Shown here in pieces: positions 25,250 through 34,667 of a DNA stretch of 44,017 bases (the first letter of the stretch is position 1; the number at the start of each line of letters is the position of its first letter). A program made the translations under genes and the position numbers. Below the pieces are notes generated by a model. The model did not search any database. It had not been told where the DNA came from and was given only the letters and a program-made list of their open reading frames with translations. Origin of the DNA: an uncultured Porphyromonadaceae bacterium (lineage in GTDB: Bacteria > Bacteroidota > Bacteroidia > Bacteroidales > Muribaculaceae); contig CAOKFI010000023.1 of assembly GCA_948467675.1 (NCBI GenBank), positions 1-44,017 of the forward strand, written 5' to 3'.

Positions 25250-26125
25250 ATGACTAATAAAATAATAGCGCCATCAGAGATGATCATAAATCCTGACGGT
25301 TCGATTTTTCACCTTCATCTCAGACCGGATCAACTGACAGACCGCATAATCCTGGTCGGCGATCCGGGGCGTGTGGATATGGTGGCCTCATTTTTTGACA
25401 CTAAGGATTTTGAGGTAACATCCAGAGAATTTCATTCGATAGGCGGTACCTACGGCGGCAAACCGATAATGTGCCTCAGCCATGGCATCGGCCCGGACAA
25501 TATCGATATCGTTATCAATGAACTTGATGCGTTGGCTAATATAGATTTTGAAACGCGTGAAGTCAGAGACAACCACAGAACCCTTACGATGGTGCGCATA
25601 GGTACCAGCGGGGCTCTACAGCCTGAACTGGCGATCGGAACACCTGTGATAGCGGAAAAAGCAATAGGTTTTGATGGCGTACTCAATTATTATGCCGGAC
25701 GGAATGATATAGCCGATCTTGAGTTTGAGCATGCATTATGTCATCATACGGACTGGAACCCTTTATGGGCAAAACCGTATGTTGTCGATGCTGATTCCTC
25801 GCTTGTGGACAGGATAGGGCGTGACGATATGGTCCGGGGCAATACGATATCGGCTGTCGGCTTCTATGGTCCGCAAGGCCGGGAGTTGCGGTTGCCTCTT
25901 GCCAATCCGCAGCTCAACAGCAAAATCGAGGAATTCGAGTTCAATGGTCGGCGAATTACAAATTATGAGATGGAGAGTGCTCCGCTTCAAGGCCTTGGAC
26001 GTTTGCTCGGTCATCGAGCAATGACGGTATGCTCGATAATAGCAAACCGGATGAATCATAATGCAACGCCTAATTACAAGACGGCTATACATGATCTCAT
26101 AGGTACCGTGCTTGACCGTATTTAA
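25250..26125 (+). CDS. Nucleoside phosphorylase (uridine phosphorylase-like)
   Basis: This enzyme cleaves a nucleoside with phosphate to ribose-1-phosphate and base (PNP/UDP superfamily). In 291 residues it shows the phosphate-binding ILVGDPGRVDM (about 35-45) and RIGTSGALQPEL (about 118-129). The ribose-binding NYEMESAPLQGLG (about 238-250) carries the Glu-Met-Glu typical of the family. It resembles uridine phosphorylases more than PNPs, but substrate choice is not certain from motifs. A gap of 64 bp separates it from dprA. Confidence 0.88.
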   Translation: MTNKIIAPSEMIINPDGSIFHLHLRPDQLTDRIILVGDPGRVDMVASFFDTKDFEVTSREFHSIGGTYGGKPIMCLSHGIGPDNIDIVINELDALANIDFETREVRDNHRTLTMVRIGTSGALQPELAIGTPVIAEKAIGFDGVLNYYAGRNDIADLEFEHALCHHTDWNPLWAKPYVVDADSSLVDRIGRDDMVRGNTISAVGFYGPQGRELRLPLANPQLNSKIEEFEFNGRRITNYEMESAPLQGLGRLLGHRAMTVCSIIANRMNHNATPNYKTAIHDLIGTVLDRI

Positions 26126-26150
26126 ATAATAAACGCACTATATTAACGTT

Positions 26151-26196
26151 AATCAGAAGGGTGGATGTCTGGTCTTTGCCGTCCACCCTTCCGATT
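26151..26196 (+). terminator. Long hairpin between phosphorylase and TonB receptor
   Basis: Fifteen-base arms 26151-26165 and 26182-26196 pair at 14 positions (core GAAGGGTGGA/TCCACCCTTC). There is no good T-tract. The hairpin ends 4 bp before the receptor ATG, so it may end the phosphorylase transcript or shield the receptor's start. Confidence 0.6.
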
Positions 26197-26200
26197 AATT

Positions 26201-28624
26201 ATGGATTATCAAAAGAATATATATATATATCTAATCATAGTATTGGCTTTGGCTTTTAGCGCATTGGATATGCAGGCTCAAGTCAAAATCTATGGTAAAG
26301 TAACGGAAGGAGAGGGCGATGATATCAAACCACTGGAGTTCGCTACAGTGCGCATCGGCGGGACGGCACTTGGTGTTACTACTGATTTGCAGGGGCAATA
26401 TACTATCTCGGCTCCGGAATCCGATACGATACGTGTAATTTTCAGTTGTATAGGTTTTCATGAGGTGACACGTCAGCTGATATCGCCGAAAGGGGATGTC
26501 GTTTTGAATGTAAAGATGTTGCCTAAAAGCAAGGAATTGCAAGAGGTGCAGTTTACAGAGATACGGAAGCAGACCGATGCAATGCAGAAACTCGATGCCG
26601 GAAGCTACAAATTGTCTCCTGACGTTAGCGGAGGCAGTGTGGAATCCCTGATCACAACGATGGCAGGAGTCAATTCGTCCAATGAAATGTCCTCTCAGTA
26701 TTCTGTGCGAGGTGGATCGTATGATGAAAACAGCGTATATATAAACGGTATAGAAGTATACCGTCCGCAACTGGTCAGCTCCGGTCAGCAGGAAGGTCTG
26801 AGTATCATCAATCCGGATATGGTAGGGGGCATCGGTTTTTCTACAGGAGGTTTTTCTGCGGAATATGGCGACAGGATGTCTTCAGTACTTGACATTACGT
26901 ATCGTGAACCTGAATCATTCGAAGGCTCTGTTTCTGCCAGCATGATGGGAGCAAGTGTTGTCATCGGACAAAGTTCCGGCAAGTTTTCCCAACTTCATGG
27001 TTTCCGATATAAACGGAACAATTCATTGTTGAGCTCATTGGAGACCAGGGGAGAGTACGATCCAAATTTTCTTGATTATCAAACGAATCTTAATCTACGT
27101 ATCGGAAAGCAATGGAAAGCGTCATTTCTTGGAAATATCGCTATCAACAACTATAAGTTCACGCCGGTCAATCGCCAGACAAATTTCGGCACATCGGAAG
27201 ATGCCAAACAGTTTACAGTATATTTCGATGGTCAGGAAAAAGATCGGTTTGAAACTTTTTTCGGGGCATTCACGCTCAATTACCGGCTTAACAGAAGCTC
27301 TGATTTTTCATTGTTGGCATCGGGATATGTCACGAATGAACTGGTTACATACGATATCTCAGGAGAGTATTGGCTCGATCAGGCTGGCGATGATGCCGTT
27401 GGCGGAGAACTGGGAGTGGGACGTTATCACGAACATGCCCGTGATCGACTGAAAACATCGGTATTTTCATTGGCCTTACGGGGCAATACCGGCTTGGCTC
27501 ATCATAATCTGAGCTATGGTATGTCGTTTAACCGGGAACAGATCCTTGACCGTACACGGGAATGGGAGTTACGCGATTCTGCCGGATACTCATTACCTTC
27601 GACTGGAGAAGCAGTCAAGGTTATATATAATCTGGCCTCAAGCCACAATCTTTCGACCAACCGTATATCGGCATTCGTCCAGGATGTTTACCGACTTAAT
27701 ACTGAACCGGGGTTATGGTCGTTCAATGCCGGAATACGCATGTCGTATTGGGATTTCAACACAGAATTTCTCCTAAGTCCGCGTATCAATATAGGTTTTA
27801 TTCCGGAAAAGAATCCAGACTGGGCCTTCAGGTTCGCTGCCGGACTATATTATCAGTCTCCTTTCTATAAAGAATACCGCCGACCGGAGGATGATGCCGA
27901 CGGCAATACTGTGATTTATCTAAACAATGAAATCAAATCGCAACGTAGCATTCACTTTATAGCAGGAGCTGATTATACATTCCGGGCTTTTGACAGGCCA
28001 TTCAAGTTATCGGGTGAGGCTTATTACAAATTTCTCGACAATCTGATTCCATACGAAGTCGATAATCTAAAACTCACATATTCGGGACTCAACGAGTCAA
28101 ACGGTTTTGCGGCCGGCATTGATTTCAAACTGTTCGGACAGTTTGTGCCGGGATCAGATTCCTGGGTCAGTTTTTCTCTCATGAAAACGCAGGAGAATCT
28201 GTATGGCATAAAAGTTCCACGGCCATCTGATCAGCGATATTCGCTGGGAATGTATTTTACTGACTATTTCCCGAAATGGCCAAAACTTAGATTCAGTCTG
28301 CGGGGTATATTTTCCGATGGCCTTCCAGTTACGCCTCCGCGTAGCAGCCGTGACAAAGGGTATTTCCGTACACCGCCATACAAACGTGTCGATATCGGAT
28401 TATCATACGGACTTATTACTCCGAGTGCAGATGGCAGAAAATCCGGAACCGGAATCATTCGTCATCTGAAAAGTGCATGGGTAGGGTTCGATGTATTTAA
28501 CTTGCTCGGGATATCGAATGTGAGCAGCTATTACTGGGTCACAGATGTGAATGACATCCAGTATGCAGTCCCGAATTATCTTACAGGGCGGCAGATAAAT
28601 GTCCGTCTGACAGTCGATTTCTGA
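26201..28624 (+). CDS. TonB-dependent outer membrane receptor
   Basis: This is an outer-membrane active transporter of 807 residues. A signal peptide (YLIIVLALAFSALDMQAQ) is followed by a carboxypeptidase-like regulatory domain (about 20-100: KIYGKVTEG...PLEFATVRIGGT...TDLQGQYTI). A plug follows (SVESLITTMAGV, SQYSVRGGSYDENSVYINGIEVYRP), then a 22-strand barrel ending in an aromatic-terminated strand, NVRLTVDF. I start it at 26201; an upstream in-frame ATG at 26165 lies inside the hairpin and would put RPPFRL ahead of the signal peptide. No SusD partner or ligand-specific enzyme adjoins it, so the ligand is unknown. Confidence 0.93.
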   Translation: MDYQKNIYIYLIIVLALAFSALDMQAQVKIYGKVTEGEGDDIKPLEFATVRIGGTALGVTTDLQGQYTISAPESDTIRVIFSCIGFHEVTRQLISPKGDVVLNVKMLPKSKELQEVQFTEIRKQTDAMQKLDAGSYKLSPDVSGGSVESLITTMAGVNSSNEMSSQYSVRGGSYDENSVYINGIEVYRPQLVSSGQQEGLSIINPDMVGGIGFSTGGFSAEYGDRMSSVLDITYREPESFEGSVSASMMGASVVIGQSSGKFSQLHGFRYKRNNSLLSSLETRGEYDPNFLDYQTNLNLRIGKQWKASFLGNIAINNYKFTPVNRQTNFGTSEDAKQFTVYFDGQEKDRFETFFGAFTLNYRLNRSSDFSLLASGYVTNELVTYDISGEYWLDQAGDDAVGGELGVGRYHEHARDRLKTSVFSLALRGNTGLAHHNLSYGMSFNREQILDRTREWELRDSAGYSLPSTGEAVKVIYNLASSHNLSTNRISAFVQDVYRLNTEPGLWSFNAGIRMSYWDFNTEFLLSPRINIGFIPEKNPDWAFRFAAGLYYQSPFYKEYRRPEDDADGNTVIYLNNEIKSQRSIHFIAGADYTFRAFDRPFKLSGEAYYKFLDNLIPYEVDNLKLTYSGLNESNGFAAGIDFKLFGQFVPGSDSWVSFSLMKTQENLYGIKVPRPSDQRYSLGMYFTDYFPKWPKLRFSLRGIFSDGLPVTPPRSSRDKGYFRTPPYKRVDIGLSYGLITPSADGRKSGTGIIRHLKSAWVGFDVFNLLGISNVSSYYWVTDVNDIQYAVPNYLTGRQINVRLTVDF

Positions 28625-28631
28625 TAAGGCC

Positions 28632-29291
28632 TTACTGTTCTGCCAGATAATCCATAAGTTCTTCGCGTGTTATAGCTCCGACGGCACAATTGCCTGATTC
28701 AATCTCATTGTTTACAGTAGGAGCCATTATTATTCTGCCGTCTATGGATAACGCCAGGCTGCGGTTTATATGATTGCGTGTGATTTCTGCAAACCGGCAT
28801 GGATCATTGAAGCGCCATGCCAACTGAGGAAAGCCATCTATATTGTTATCCTCATGTGGAACTACCGTATCTGTCAGCAACGGTGTGCGGTCATAGACCA
28901 GTAAATCCCATAATGGCGCGAGACTGTCCGATCGATTCCAATATCTTATCCATGCCCAGTCAACGCTATCGGGCAATTCAGCCTCGGCAAACTCTTTGTC
29001 GATATCCTCTTTAGCTGCTTCTGGGACTGCTGTAAGAAGCCCTGGATAATGTGCTGTGACAACCTTTAACGAATCGTTTCCGTATTTCTTTAAGTTAATA
29101 ATAGGAGAGGAGAACCACTCCATACATTCCGAAGCATTGTATACATGGTATACAGAAATCTCCATCGGCGGCAACGGTTCTGATGTATTATCAATGCCTC
29201 CTGAGACCTGCTGCTTTTTGCCTATCTGTCCGTTACATGACGACATGATTAGCACTGATACAGCAGCCATACATAATTTCCCGATTCCCAT
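28632..29291 (-). CDS. Lipoprotein with a SecD-P1-like domain
   Basis: The 219-residue protein has a lipoprotein signal (LIMSSC, lipid Cys about residue 19). The C-terminal 60 residues read like the P1 head of SecD/SecDF: FAEITRNHINRSLALSIDG, then IIMAPTVNNEIESGNCAVGAITREEL. This corresponds to the family pattern T..NIGR.lAIvLDG....APnVn.eI.gG...ItG.ft.eea. The middle is unrecognised. No SecD transmembrane part is present. It is the last gene of the T9SS-transglycosylase-uvrA run, 34 bp after uvrA, and ends 7 bp from the convergent receptor gene. The function is unknown. Confidence 0.75.
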   Translation of the reverse strand: MGIGKLCMAAVSVLIMSSCNGQIGKKQQVSGGIDNTSEPLPPMEISVYHVYNASECMEWFSSPIINLKKYGNDSLKVVTAHYPGLLTAVPEAAKEDIDKEFAEAELPDSVDWAWIRYWNRSDSLAPLWDLLVYDRTPLLTDTVVPHEDNNIDGFPQLAWRFNDPCRFAEITRNHINRSLALSIDGRIIMAPTVNNEIESGNCAVGAITREELMDYLAEQ

Positions 29292-29325
29292 AATAACAAT
29301 GCAATAAATAATTTAAAATAATTTT

Positions 29326-32172
29326 TCATCGTTTCAACTCATCAGCGACAAATGTCGCTGTCGGAGAACTGCCTGCGGCAATGTTTTCCGGAGTTCCTTC
29401 AGCTATGATCAGACCGCCATTCTTGCCTCCGGCAGGCCCCATGTCGATAATCCAGTCGGCCGATTTTATGACATCGAGGTTATGCTCAATGACCAGTACG
29501 GTATTCCCCTTGTCTACCAATCGGTTTAGTACCCCCATAAGGGTGTTGATATCTTCGAAATGCAGGCCGGTGGTAGGTTCGTCAAGTATGAACAGAGTTT
29601 TGCCGGTATCTCGTTTTGCCAGTTCGGTCGCCAGTTTTACGCGTTGGTTCTCGCCGCCTGACAATGTGCTTGACGGCTGTCCGAGTCTGATATATCCCAG
29701 TCCTATGTCCTGAAGTACTTTTATTTTATTCAGAATAACCGGGGTTGCTGAAAAGAATTCGACTGCTTGATTGATAGTCATGTCAAGTACATCGGCAATC
29801 GATTTGCCTTTAAAGCGGACTTCCAGTGTTTCACGATTGTATCGTCGTCCGCCACATACCTCGCAGGGAACCAGCACATCCGGCAGAAAGTTCATCTCAA
29901 TAGTCTTATATCCGTTTCCGTTACATGCTTCGCATCTGCCGCCTTTGACATTAAAAGAGAAGCGACCGGGTTTGTAGCCTAGTATTTTCGCTTCAGGCAG
30001 ATTCACGAATAGTGAGCGGATATCAGAAAACACACCGGTGTATGTGGCCGGATTTGATCGTGGCGATCGTCCGAGAGGGGACTGATCTACGGTCACGACT
30101 TTATCGATGTGTTCCAGCCCCTGTATGCTCTGGTATGGCAAAGGTTCCTGATTGGAACGATAGAAATGCTGGCTTAGAATAGGCTGCAAAGTGCCGTTTA
30201 TAAGACTCGATTTACCGCTGCCGGATACTCCGGCAACACAGACGAGTCGTCCAAGCGGCAGATTAAGTGTCACATTCTTGAGGTTATGTCCTGTGCATCC
30301 GCTGACAACGATCGACTTGCCATTGCCTTGTCTGCGTGCAGCCGGTATTGGCACCGCACGTTTACCCGTAAGGTAATCGGCTGTCAAAGTACCGCTTTCA
30401 AGCATATCCTCAGGAGTGCCTGCAAATACGACCTCTCCGCCTTTACGTCCGGCCTTTGGCCCTATATCTACGATAAAGTCGGCTTCTTCCATCATTTCCT
30501 TGTCGTGTTCCACTACAATAATGGAATTGGACGCGTCGCGAAGACGTTTAAGAGAGTTGATAAGCCTCCGGTTGTCGCTCTGATGCAGACCTATGCTCGG
30601 TTCGTCAAGAATGTACAATACATTGACAAGTTCCGAACCGAGTTGCGTAGCCAGACGTATACGCTGGCTTTCGCCTCCTGACAAAGTTGATGAATTGCGG
30701 TTAAGTGAAAGATATTCCAGCCCTACGTCAATAAGAAAGCTAAGGCGCGTACGGATTTCTTTCAGAATCTCATTGGCTATGATGCCTTGTGTAGGAGAGA
30801 AGTATTGTGGTGCATTCAGAACCCATTGATAGAGATCGGCAATATCCATACGGCATAACTCGGCAATATTCTTGTCGCCGATAAAGAAATGCAATGCTTC
30901 GCGGTTAAGTCTGTCGCCACCGCATTCAGGACAGATGACCCGAGAGAAGAACTGCCCGCTCCATTTTTGTGCTGCCGCACCGGCGTCTTCAGACTGCTGT
31001 AATTCGATATACTTTACCAAACCCTCATACGACATGAAATATTTGGACGTGGACATTGTTTCTGTTTTTAGCTGAAGCCGTTCGGTTGTCCCGTTCATTA
31101 TATCGCTGACAGCCTCCTCGCATAATTGAGATATAGGTGTTTTGAGTGTGTGGCCGTATTTCTCACATATAGCGGCAATCTGCCAGAAAATCATGCTGTT
31201 GCGATATTTACCCAACGGCAGTATTCCTCCTTCATGAATCGACAGGGCTGGATCTGGAATGATTTTAGCACGATCGACTATATTGACGGTACCCAAGCCC
31301 TTGCAACAAGGACAGGCTCCTTGCGGCGAGTTGAACGAGAAGTTGTGAGGTGCCGGTTCGCGATAGCTGATTCCACTTACAGGATCCATAAGCAACTGGC
31401 TATAGTGCGATATAGTATCATCTTCTGTATCGTATATCATAAGCTGCTTGCCGCCTTGGCGCAATGCTGTCTCGACAGTCTCACGCAAACGTGTATCGTC
31501 TTTTGCAGAAACTTTCAGTCGGTCTATAACAATTTCGATCGAATGGTTTTTGTAACGATCAAGTTTCATCCCAAGCGATATCTCCTTCAGAGCGCCATCT
31601 ACACGAACGGTAAGATACCCTTTTTTGCGCAACTGTTCGAAAAGCTCTTTGTAATGTCCTTTACGGTTCTTGACCACCGGTGAGAGTATATATATTTTTT
31701 TCCCTTCATATTTGTCGAGAATAAGATTTACAATTTTCTCCTCCGTATATTTGACCATAGGTTCTCCGGAAATGTAACTGCGGGCTGTTCCTACACGGGC
31801 ATACAGCAAACGTAGGAAATCGTATATCTCAGTCGTGGTTCCGATCGTACTCCTCGGATTACGGTTGATGGTCTTTTGTTCAATTGCAATTACAGGAGAC
31901 AGTCCGGAAATATTGTCTACATCAGGGCGCTCCAGTGTACCGAGCATCTGTCTGGCATAACTTGAGAATGTCTCTATATAACGTCGTTGGCCTTCGGCAA
32001 AAATAGTGTCGAATGCCAACGATGATTTACCGCTACCGCTCAGTCCTGTTATGACAGTGAGCTTGCCGTGCGGTATGTCTACATCTATATTTTTCAGATT
32101 ATGAACACGTGCGCCGGTTACTGACAAAGTCCCGATTGGCCGCACTGATTCATTCTGGTTATCGTTGCTCAT
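29326..32172 (-). CDS. uvrA: Excinuclease ABC subunit A
   Basis: This is the damage-recognition ATPase of nucleotide excision repair. The 948 residues contain two ABC modules: Walker A GLSGSGKSSLAFDTI (about 44) and GVSGSGKSSLINGTL (about 645), with signatures LSGGESQRIRLATQLGS and LSGGENQRVKLATELAK. Zinc fingers are CPCCKGLG, CPECGGDRLNREAL and CEACNGNGYKT...CEVCGGRRYNRETL. Its start overlaps the transglycosylase stop by 4 bp. A DNA repair gene in an envelope-gene operon is unusual in function, though it may be conserved in the order. Confidence 0.98.
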   Translation of the reverse strand: MSNDNQNESVRPIGTLSVTGARVHNLKNIDVDIPHGKLTVITGLSGSGKSSLAFDTIFAEGQRRYIETFSSYARQMLGTLERPDVDNISGLSPVIAIEQKTINRNPRSTIGTTTEIYDFLRLLYARVGTARSYISGEPMVKYTEEKIVNLILDKYEGKKIYILSPVVKNRKGHYKELFEQLRKKGYLTVRVDGALKEISLGMKLDRYKNHSIEIVIDRLKVSAKDDTRLRETVETALRQGGKQLMIYDTEDDTISHYSQLLMDPVSGISYREPAPHNFSFNSPQGACPCCKGLGTVNIVDRAKIIPDPALSIHEGGILPLGKYRNSMIFWQIAAICEKYGHTLKTPISQLCEEAVSDIMNGTTERLQLKTETMSTSKYFMSYEGLVKYIELQQSEDAGAAAQKWSGQFFSRVICPECGGDRLNREALHFFIGDKNIAELCRMDIADLYQWVLNAPQYFSPTQGIIANEILKEIRTRLSFLIDVGLEYLSLNRNSSTLSGGESQRIRLATQLGSELVNVLYILDEPSIGLHQSDNRRLINSLKRLRDASNSIIVVEHDKEMMEEADFIVDIGPKAGRKGGEVVFAGTPEDMLESGTLTADYLTGKRAVPIPAARRQGNGKSIVVSGCTGHNLKNVTLNLPLGRLVCVAGVSGSGKSSLINGTLQPILSQHFYRSNQEPLPYQSIQGLEHIDKVVTVDQSPLGRSPRSNPATYTGVFSDIRSLFVNLPEAKILGYKPGRFSFNVKGGRCEACNGNGYKTIEMNFLPDVLVPCEVCGGRRYNRETLEVRFKGKSIADVLDMTINQAVEFFSATPVILNKIKVLQDIGLGYIRLGQPSSTLSGGENQRVKLATELAKRDTGKTLFILDEPTTGLHFEDINTLMGVLNRLVDKGNTVLVIEHNLDVIKSADWIIDMGPAGGKNGGLIIAEGTPENIAAGSSPTATFVADELKR

Positions 32173-33155
32173 TCAGTGATCCAGTTTTGATTATATACTT
32201 TAGGATGACTTTTTGACCGATACATAGACGTCTGTTTCGGTATTTTTACAGAATAGCTTTTTCCTGTCTTGTTCGGCAATGATTTCGCTCTGATCCAAGG
32301 ATTGACTTCTCGTAGCTGGGCAAATGTTATGCCATGTTCTTTAGCCCATGTCGGCCAGTCTGCCACCGGTTCGGATATTGTGACTTCCGTACATTCGATA
32401 GGCTGGTATAGCTGATCGGATGTAAGTATGAAGCCGTATTGTTTCGGATCTTCCATGATCAGTTTCGTGGCCATTATCCTAAAAGGATAACGGGTTGTCT
32501 CCTCGACAAGATATAGATCGTAGGCGGAATTGACCTGTTGTTTCTCCAGTTCGCTGGAAATGCGTGCAGTGCCTCCGTTATAGCTCGCTGCCACCGACTC
32601 CCAGTTCCCATACATCGAATAGGCTTTCTTCAGATAACGACATGCTGCTTCCGTCGCTTTCTCAATGTTATATCGCTCGTCGACAAATTCATTTACCTCA
32701 AGCCCGTATTGTTTTGCAGTCGATGGGATAAACTGCCAGATGCCTGCCGCTTTTGCCGGTGAATATGCCCGGATGTTCAATGTACTTTCCACACATGCGA
32801 GATACAACATATCGAGAGGTATGTTGTTTTTCTTCAGTATGGGCGCAAGAATCGGGAAAAAACGATTGGCACGTTTTATCATAAGCAACGTATTGCCATG
32901 TGTATATGTAAGCGATGTCAACTCTCTGTCAAGTCGCTCATACATATCTATACGGTCGAAGTCAACTCTGTCTCCGGCAAATACCATCGATGATGGAGTC
33001 TGAGGATTCCTGACTACAGAAAAGGATTCCTCGACAGTTTCGGCAGGAGGACGTGTAGCATCGATCTTTGGAGCTGTCGCAATGAGTAACGAGCCACATG
33101 CGATTACCGATGAAATTGAAATATAGATAGATCTTTTGGTTGTTGTCATAATCAA
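32169..33155 (-). CDS. Membrane-bound lytic murein transglycosylase (MltD-like)
   Basis: This enzyme cleaves peptidoglycan glycan strands. After an N-terminal hydrophobic anchor or signal (residues 9-27), an SLT domain spans about 100-235. Catalytic Glu123 sits in LACVESTLNIRAYSPAKAAGIWQF, with SYNGGTARI downstream. The C-terminus (ITFAQLREVNPWIRAKSLPNKTGKSYSVKIP) resembles a degenerate LysM-like segment found in Bacteroidetes MltD relatives. ATG at 33155 or 33149 are equally good. It is 26 bp after the T9SS cargo gene. Confidence 0.92.
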   Translation of the reverse strand: MIMTTTKRSIYISISSVIACGSLLIATAPKIDATRPPAETVEESFSVVRNPQTPSSMVFAGDRVDFDRIDMYERLDRELTSLTYTHGNTLLMIKRANRFFPILAPILKKNNIPLDMLYLACVESTLNIRAYSPAKAAGIWQFIPSTAKQYGLEVNEFVDERYNIEKATEAACRYLKKAYSMYGNWESVAASYNGGTARISSELEKQQVNSAYDLYLVEETTRYPFRIMATKLIMEDPKQYGFILTSDQLYQPIECTEVTISEPVADWPTWAKEHGITFAQLREVNPWIRAKSLPNKTGKSYSVKIPKQTSMYRSKSHPKVYNQNWITE

Positions 33156-33181
33156 TCAGTCGATTAAAATATAGTGTAATA

Positions 33182-34522
33182 CTATCTGGATTGGGAAGTT
33201 GTTCGGCGATTATCCTTGAAATTAATTATATTTATATCGCCATTGAGTTTATATTCTTTTCCGTCAGAGCCTATTGCCCTGATAACATAGTAATATACGC
33301 CGGCTGGAACCAGCTTGCCGTGATAACGTCCATCCCAACCTTGGGAGGGATCCGTAAGTTCTGCTATTTTTTGCCCCCAGCGGTTGAATATCTGACATTC
33401 AAACGATATGATGGATTTATAGCTTACTTTCCATTCGTCATTGATCCCTTCTGTAGATCCTGGAGAGAACGCATTGGGACATTCGAGCGCCGATTCGCCG
33501 ATATTTATCTGATACGTCTCGCTGTACCAGTCGCATAGACCATATGCATTGCTCGCCATAAAACGGACATAGGTCGTGCCTTGATTGCGGAATGTATAAG
33601 TTACATCGGCATCATTGTATCTGTCTGTCAGATTAACGAAATCAGGATCTGTGGAAAACTGCCATTCACGATATATGGCGGCATCAGTCGTTGTTGCAGA
33701 AAATTCAATCTCACATGGCGCTGATCCGCCGAGAGCCGATCCGTTACCATCATTTTTTTCATTATCATATTCACGGACGGTCTGCACAGCTGATGTTTCC
33801 GCACTTACAGCTATTGACTCATAAATATTGCTTGTGACTGAAACTTCCTCACCCCAGATCTGCAGAAATCTGTCTCCGGTCAAGGTGAATTCCGTATTGC
33901 ATAACGGCGCCGGAGCATGAATCGGGCTTGATATATACGGATATGAGACGACATTTTCTTTCTGTCGGAATAAAGACATTTCGGCGTCCCAGACCAAAGT
34001 GTTGTATGACAGTTCTATGTCACGCGACAAAGTCTGCGGAGCTCCATTGATGGAATAATACACTATCTTCTCGCCACTGGATGAAGGTATAAGCACGGTA
34101 CTGGCGCAGTCGGAATCCGGAGATATTGTCAATGATGACAGATACAATCGATAGGAAGAATAACTTACAACCCAAAAATAATAGCGGTAAGATCCATCTT
34201 CGACTATGTATCCCATATTGCCTTGAAGATACGACAGGGTAGATATCTGACCTTCCTGTGACGAGGGTACTTCTTCGGCATAACCTCCTCCTAAAGAACT
34301 GAACCGATACCATTTGACCGGAGATGATCCCGATGAAGTATATTGGACAGATACTCTGTTGGTCTCGTAAAGCACATACAGATCGTCAAGCCCGGTCGAT
34401 GCCGGTGGCCGTTCTGTTATCACAGGCCGCGTGTTTCCAGTAAACGACACAGCAGCATTACAATATATGCAGCTTGTAATAACTGTCAGAATCAGGAACA
34501 AACATTTATGTATCGAAAACAT
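33182..34522 (-). CDS. T9SS type B sorting domain (gliding motility-associated C-terminal) surface protein
   Basis: This is a predicted exported protein of 446 residues. The signal peptide is MFSIHKCLFLILTVITSCIYCNA. Ig/PKD-like beta domains follow. The C-terminal 90 residues are the gliding-motility-associated sorting domain: CPNAFSPGSTEGINDEW, FNRWGQKIAELTDPSQGWDGRYHGKLVPAGVYYYVIRA (in parts) and LNGDINII. This predicts secretion by the type IX system. An in-frame ATG at 34555 lies upstream of the predicted -7 box and is excluded; the start at 34522 gives a 15-nt leader. First gene of the run leading to uvrA. Confidence 0.87.
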   Translation of the reverse strand: MFSIHKCLFLILTVITSCIYCNAAVSFTGNTRPVITERPPASTGLDDLYVLYETNRVSVQYTSSGSSPVKWYRFSSLGGGYAEEVPSSQEGQISTLSYLQGNMGYIVEDGSYRYYFWVVSYSSYRLYLSSLTISPDSDCASTVLIPSSSGEKIVYYSINGAPQTLSRDIELSYNTLVWDAEMSLFRQKENVVSYPYISSPIHAPAPLCNTEFTLTGDRFLQIWGEEVSVTSNIYESIAVSAETSAVQTVREYDNEKNDGNGSALGGSAPCEIEFSATTTDAAIYREWQFSTDPDFVNLTDRYNDADVTYTFRNQGTTYVRFMASNAYGLCDWYSETYQINIGESALECPNAFSPGSTEGINDEWKVSYKSIISFECQIFNRWGQKIAELTDPSQGWDGRYHGKLVPAGVYYYVIRAIGSDGKEYKLNGDINIINFKDNRRTTSQSR

Positions 34523-34541
34523 GGGATTATATGTATTAATG

Positions 34542-34573
34542 CAAATATAATCCATTTGTATGAGCGTTACAAA
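34542..34573 (-). promoter_or_regulatory. Promoter of the T9SS-transglycosylase-uvrA operon
   Basis: On the minus strand TTTG (34570-34573), a 20-bp spacer and TATATTTG (34542-34549) match the Bacteroidetes consensus exactly. The start would be near 34537. Confidence 0.7.
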
Positions 34574-34576
34574 ACA

Positions 34577-34592
34577 ATTAAAGATCTTTAAT
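34577..34592. promoter_or_regulatory. 16-bp perfect palindrome beside the T9SS operon promoter
   Basis: ATTAAAGATCTTTAAT is its own reverse complement and sits 3 bp above the -33 box of the leftward promoter, in the region shared with the rightward pseudogene promoter. It could be a regulator binding site. Confidence 0.4.
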
Positions 34593-34667
34593 ATGACATC
34601 GTAGAGTATTAATCCCGATTGGTCGAGTCATTGCATTTTTTACATGTACGGATATCATGAAAATATG

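Noticed and set aside
26215-26232. Run of alternating AT (ATATATATAT) near the TonB receptor start
   Set aside because: It encodes the Tyr/Ile-rich start of the signal peptide (NIYIYLII) and needs no other explanation.
34523-34555. Longer start for the T9SS cargo protein (MDYICI)
   Set aside because: It lies upstream of the predicted -7 box and would put polar residues ahead of the signal peptide.
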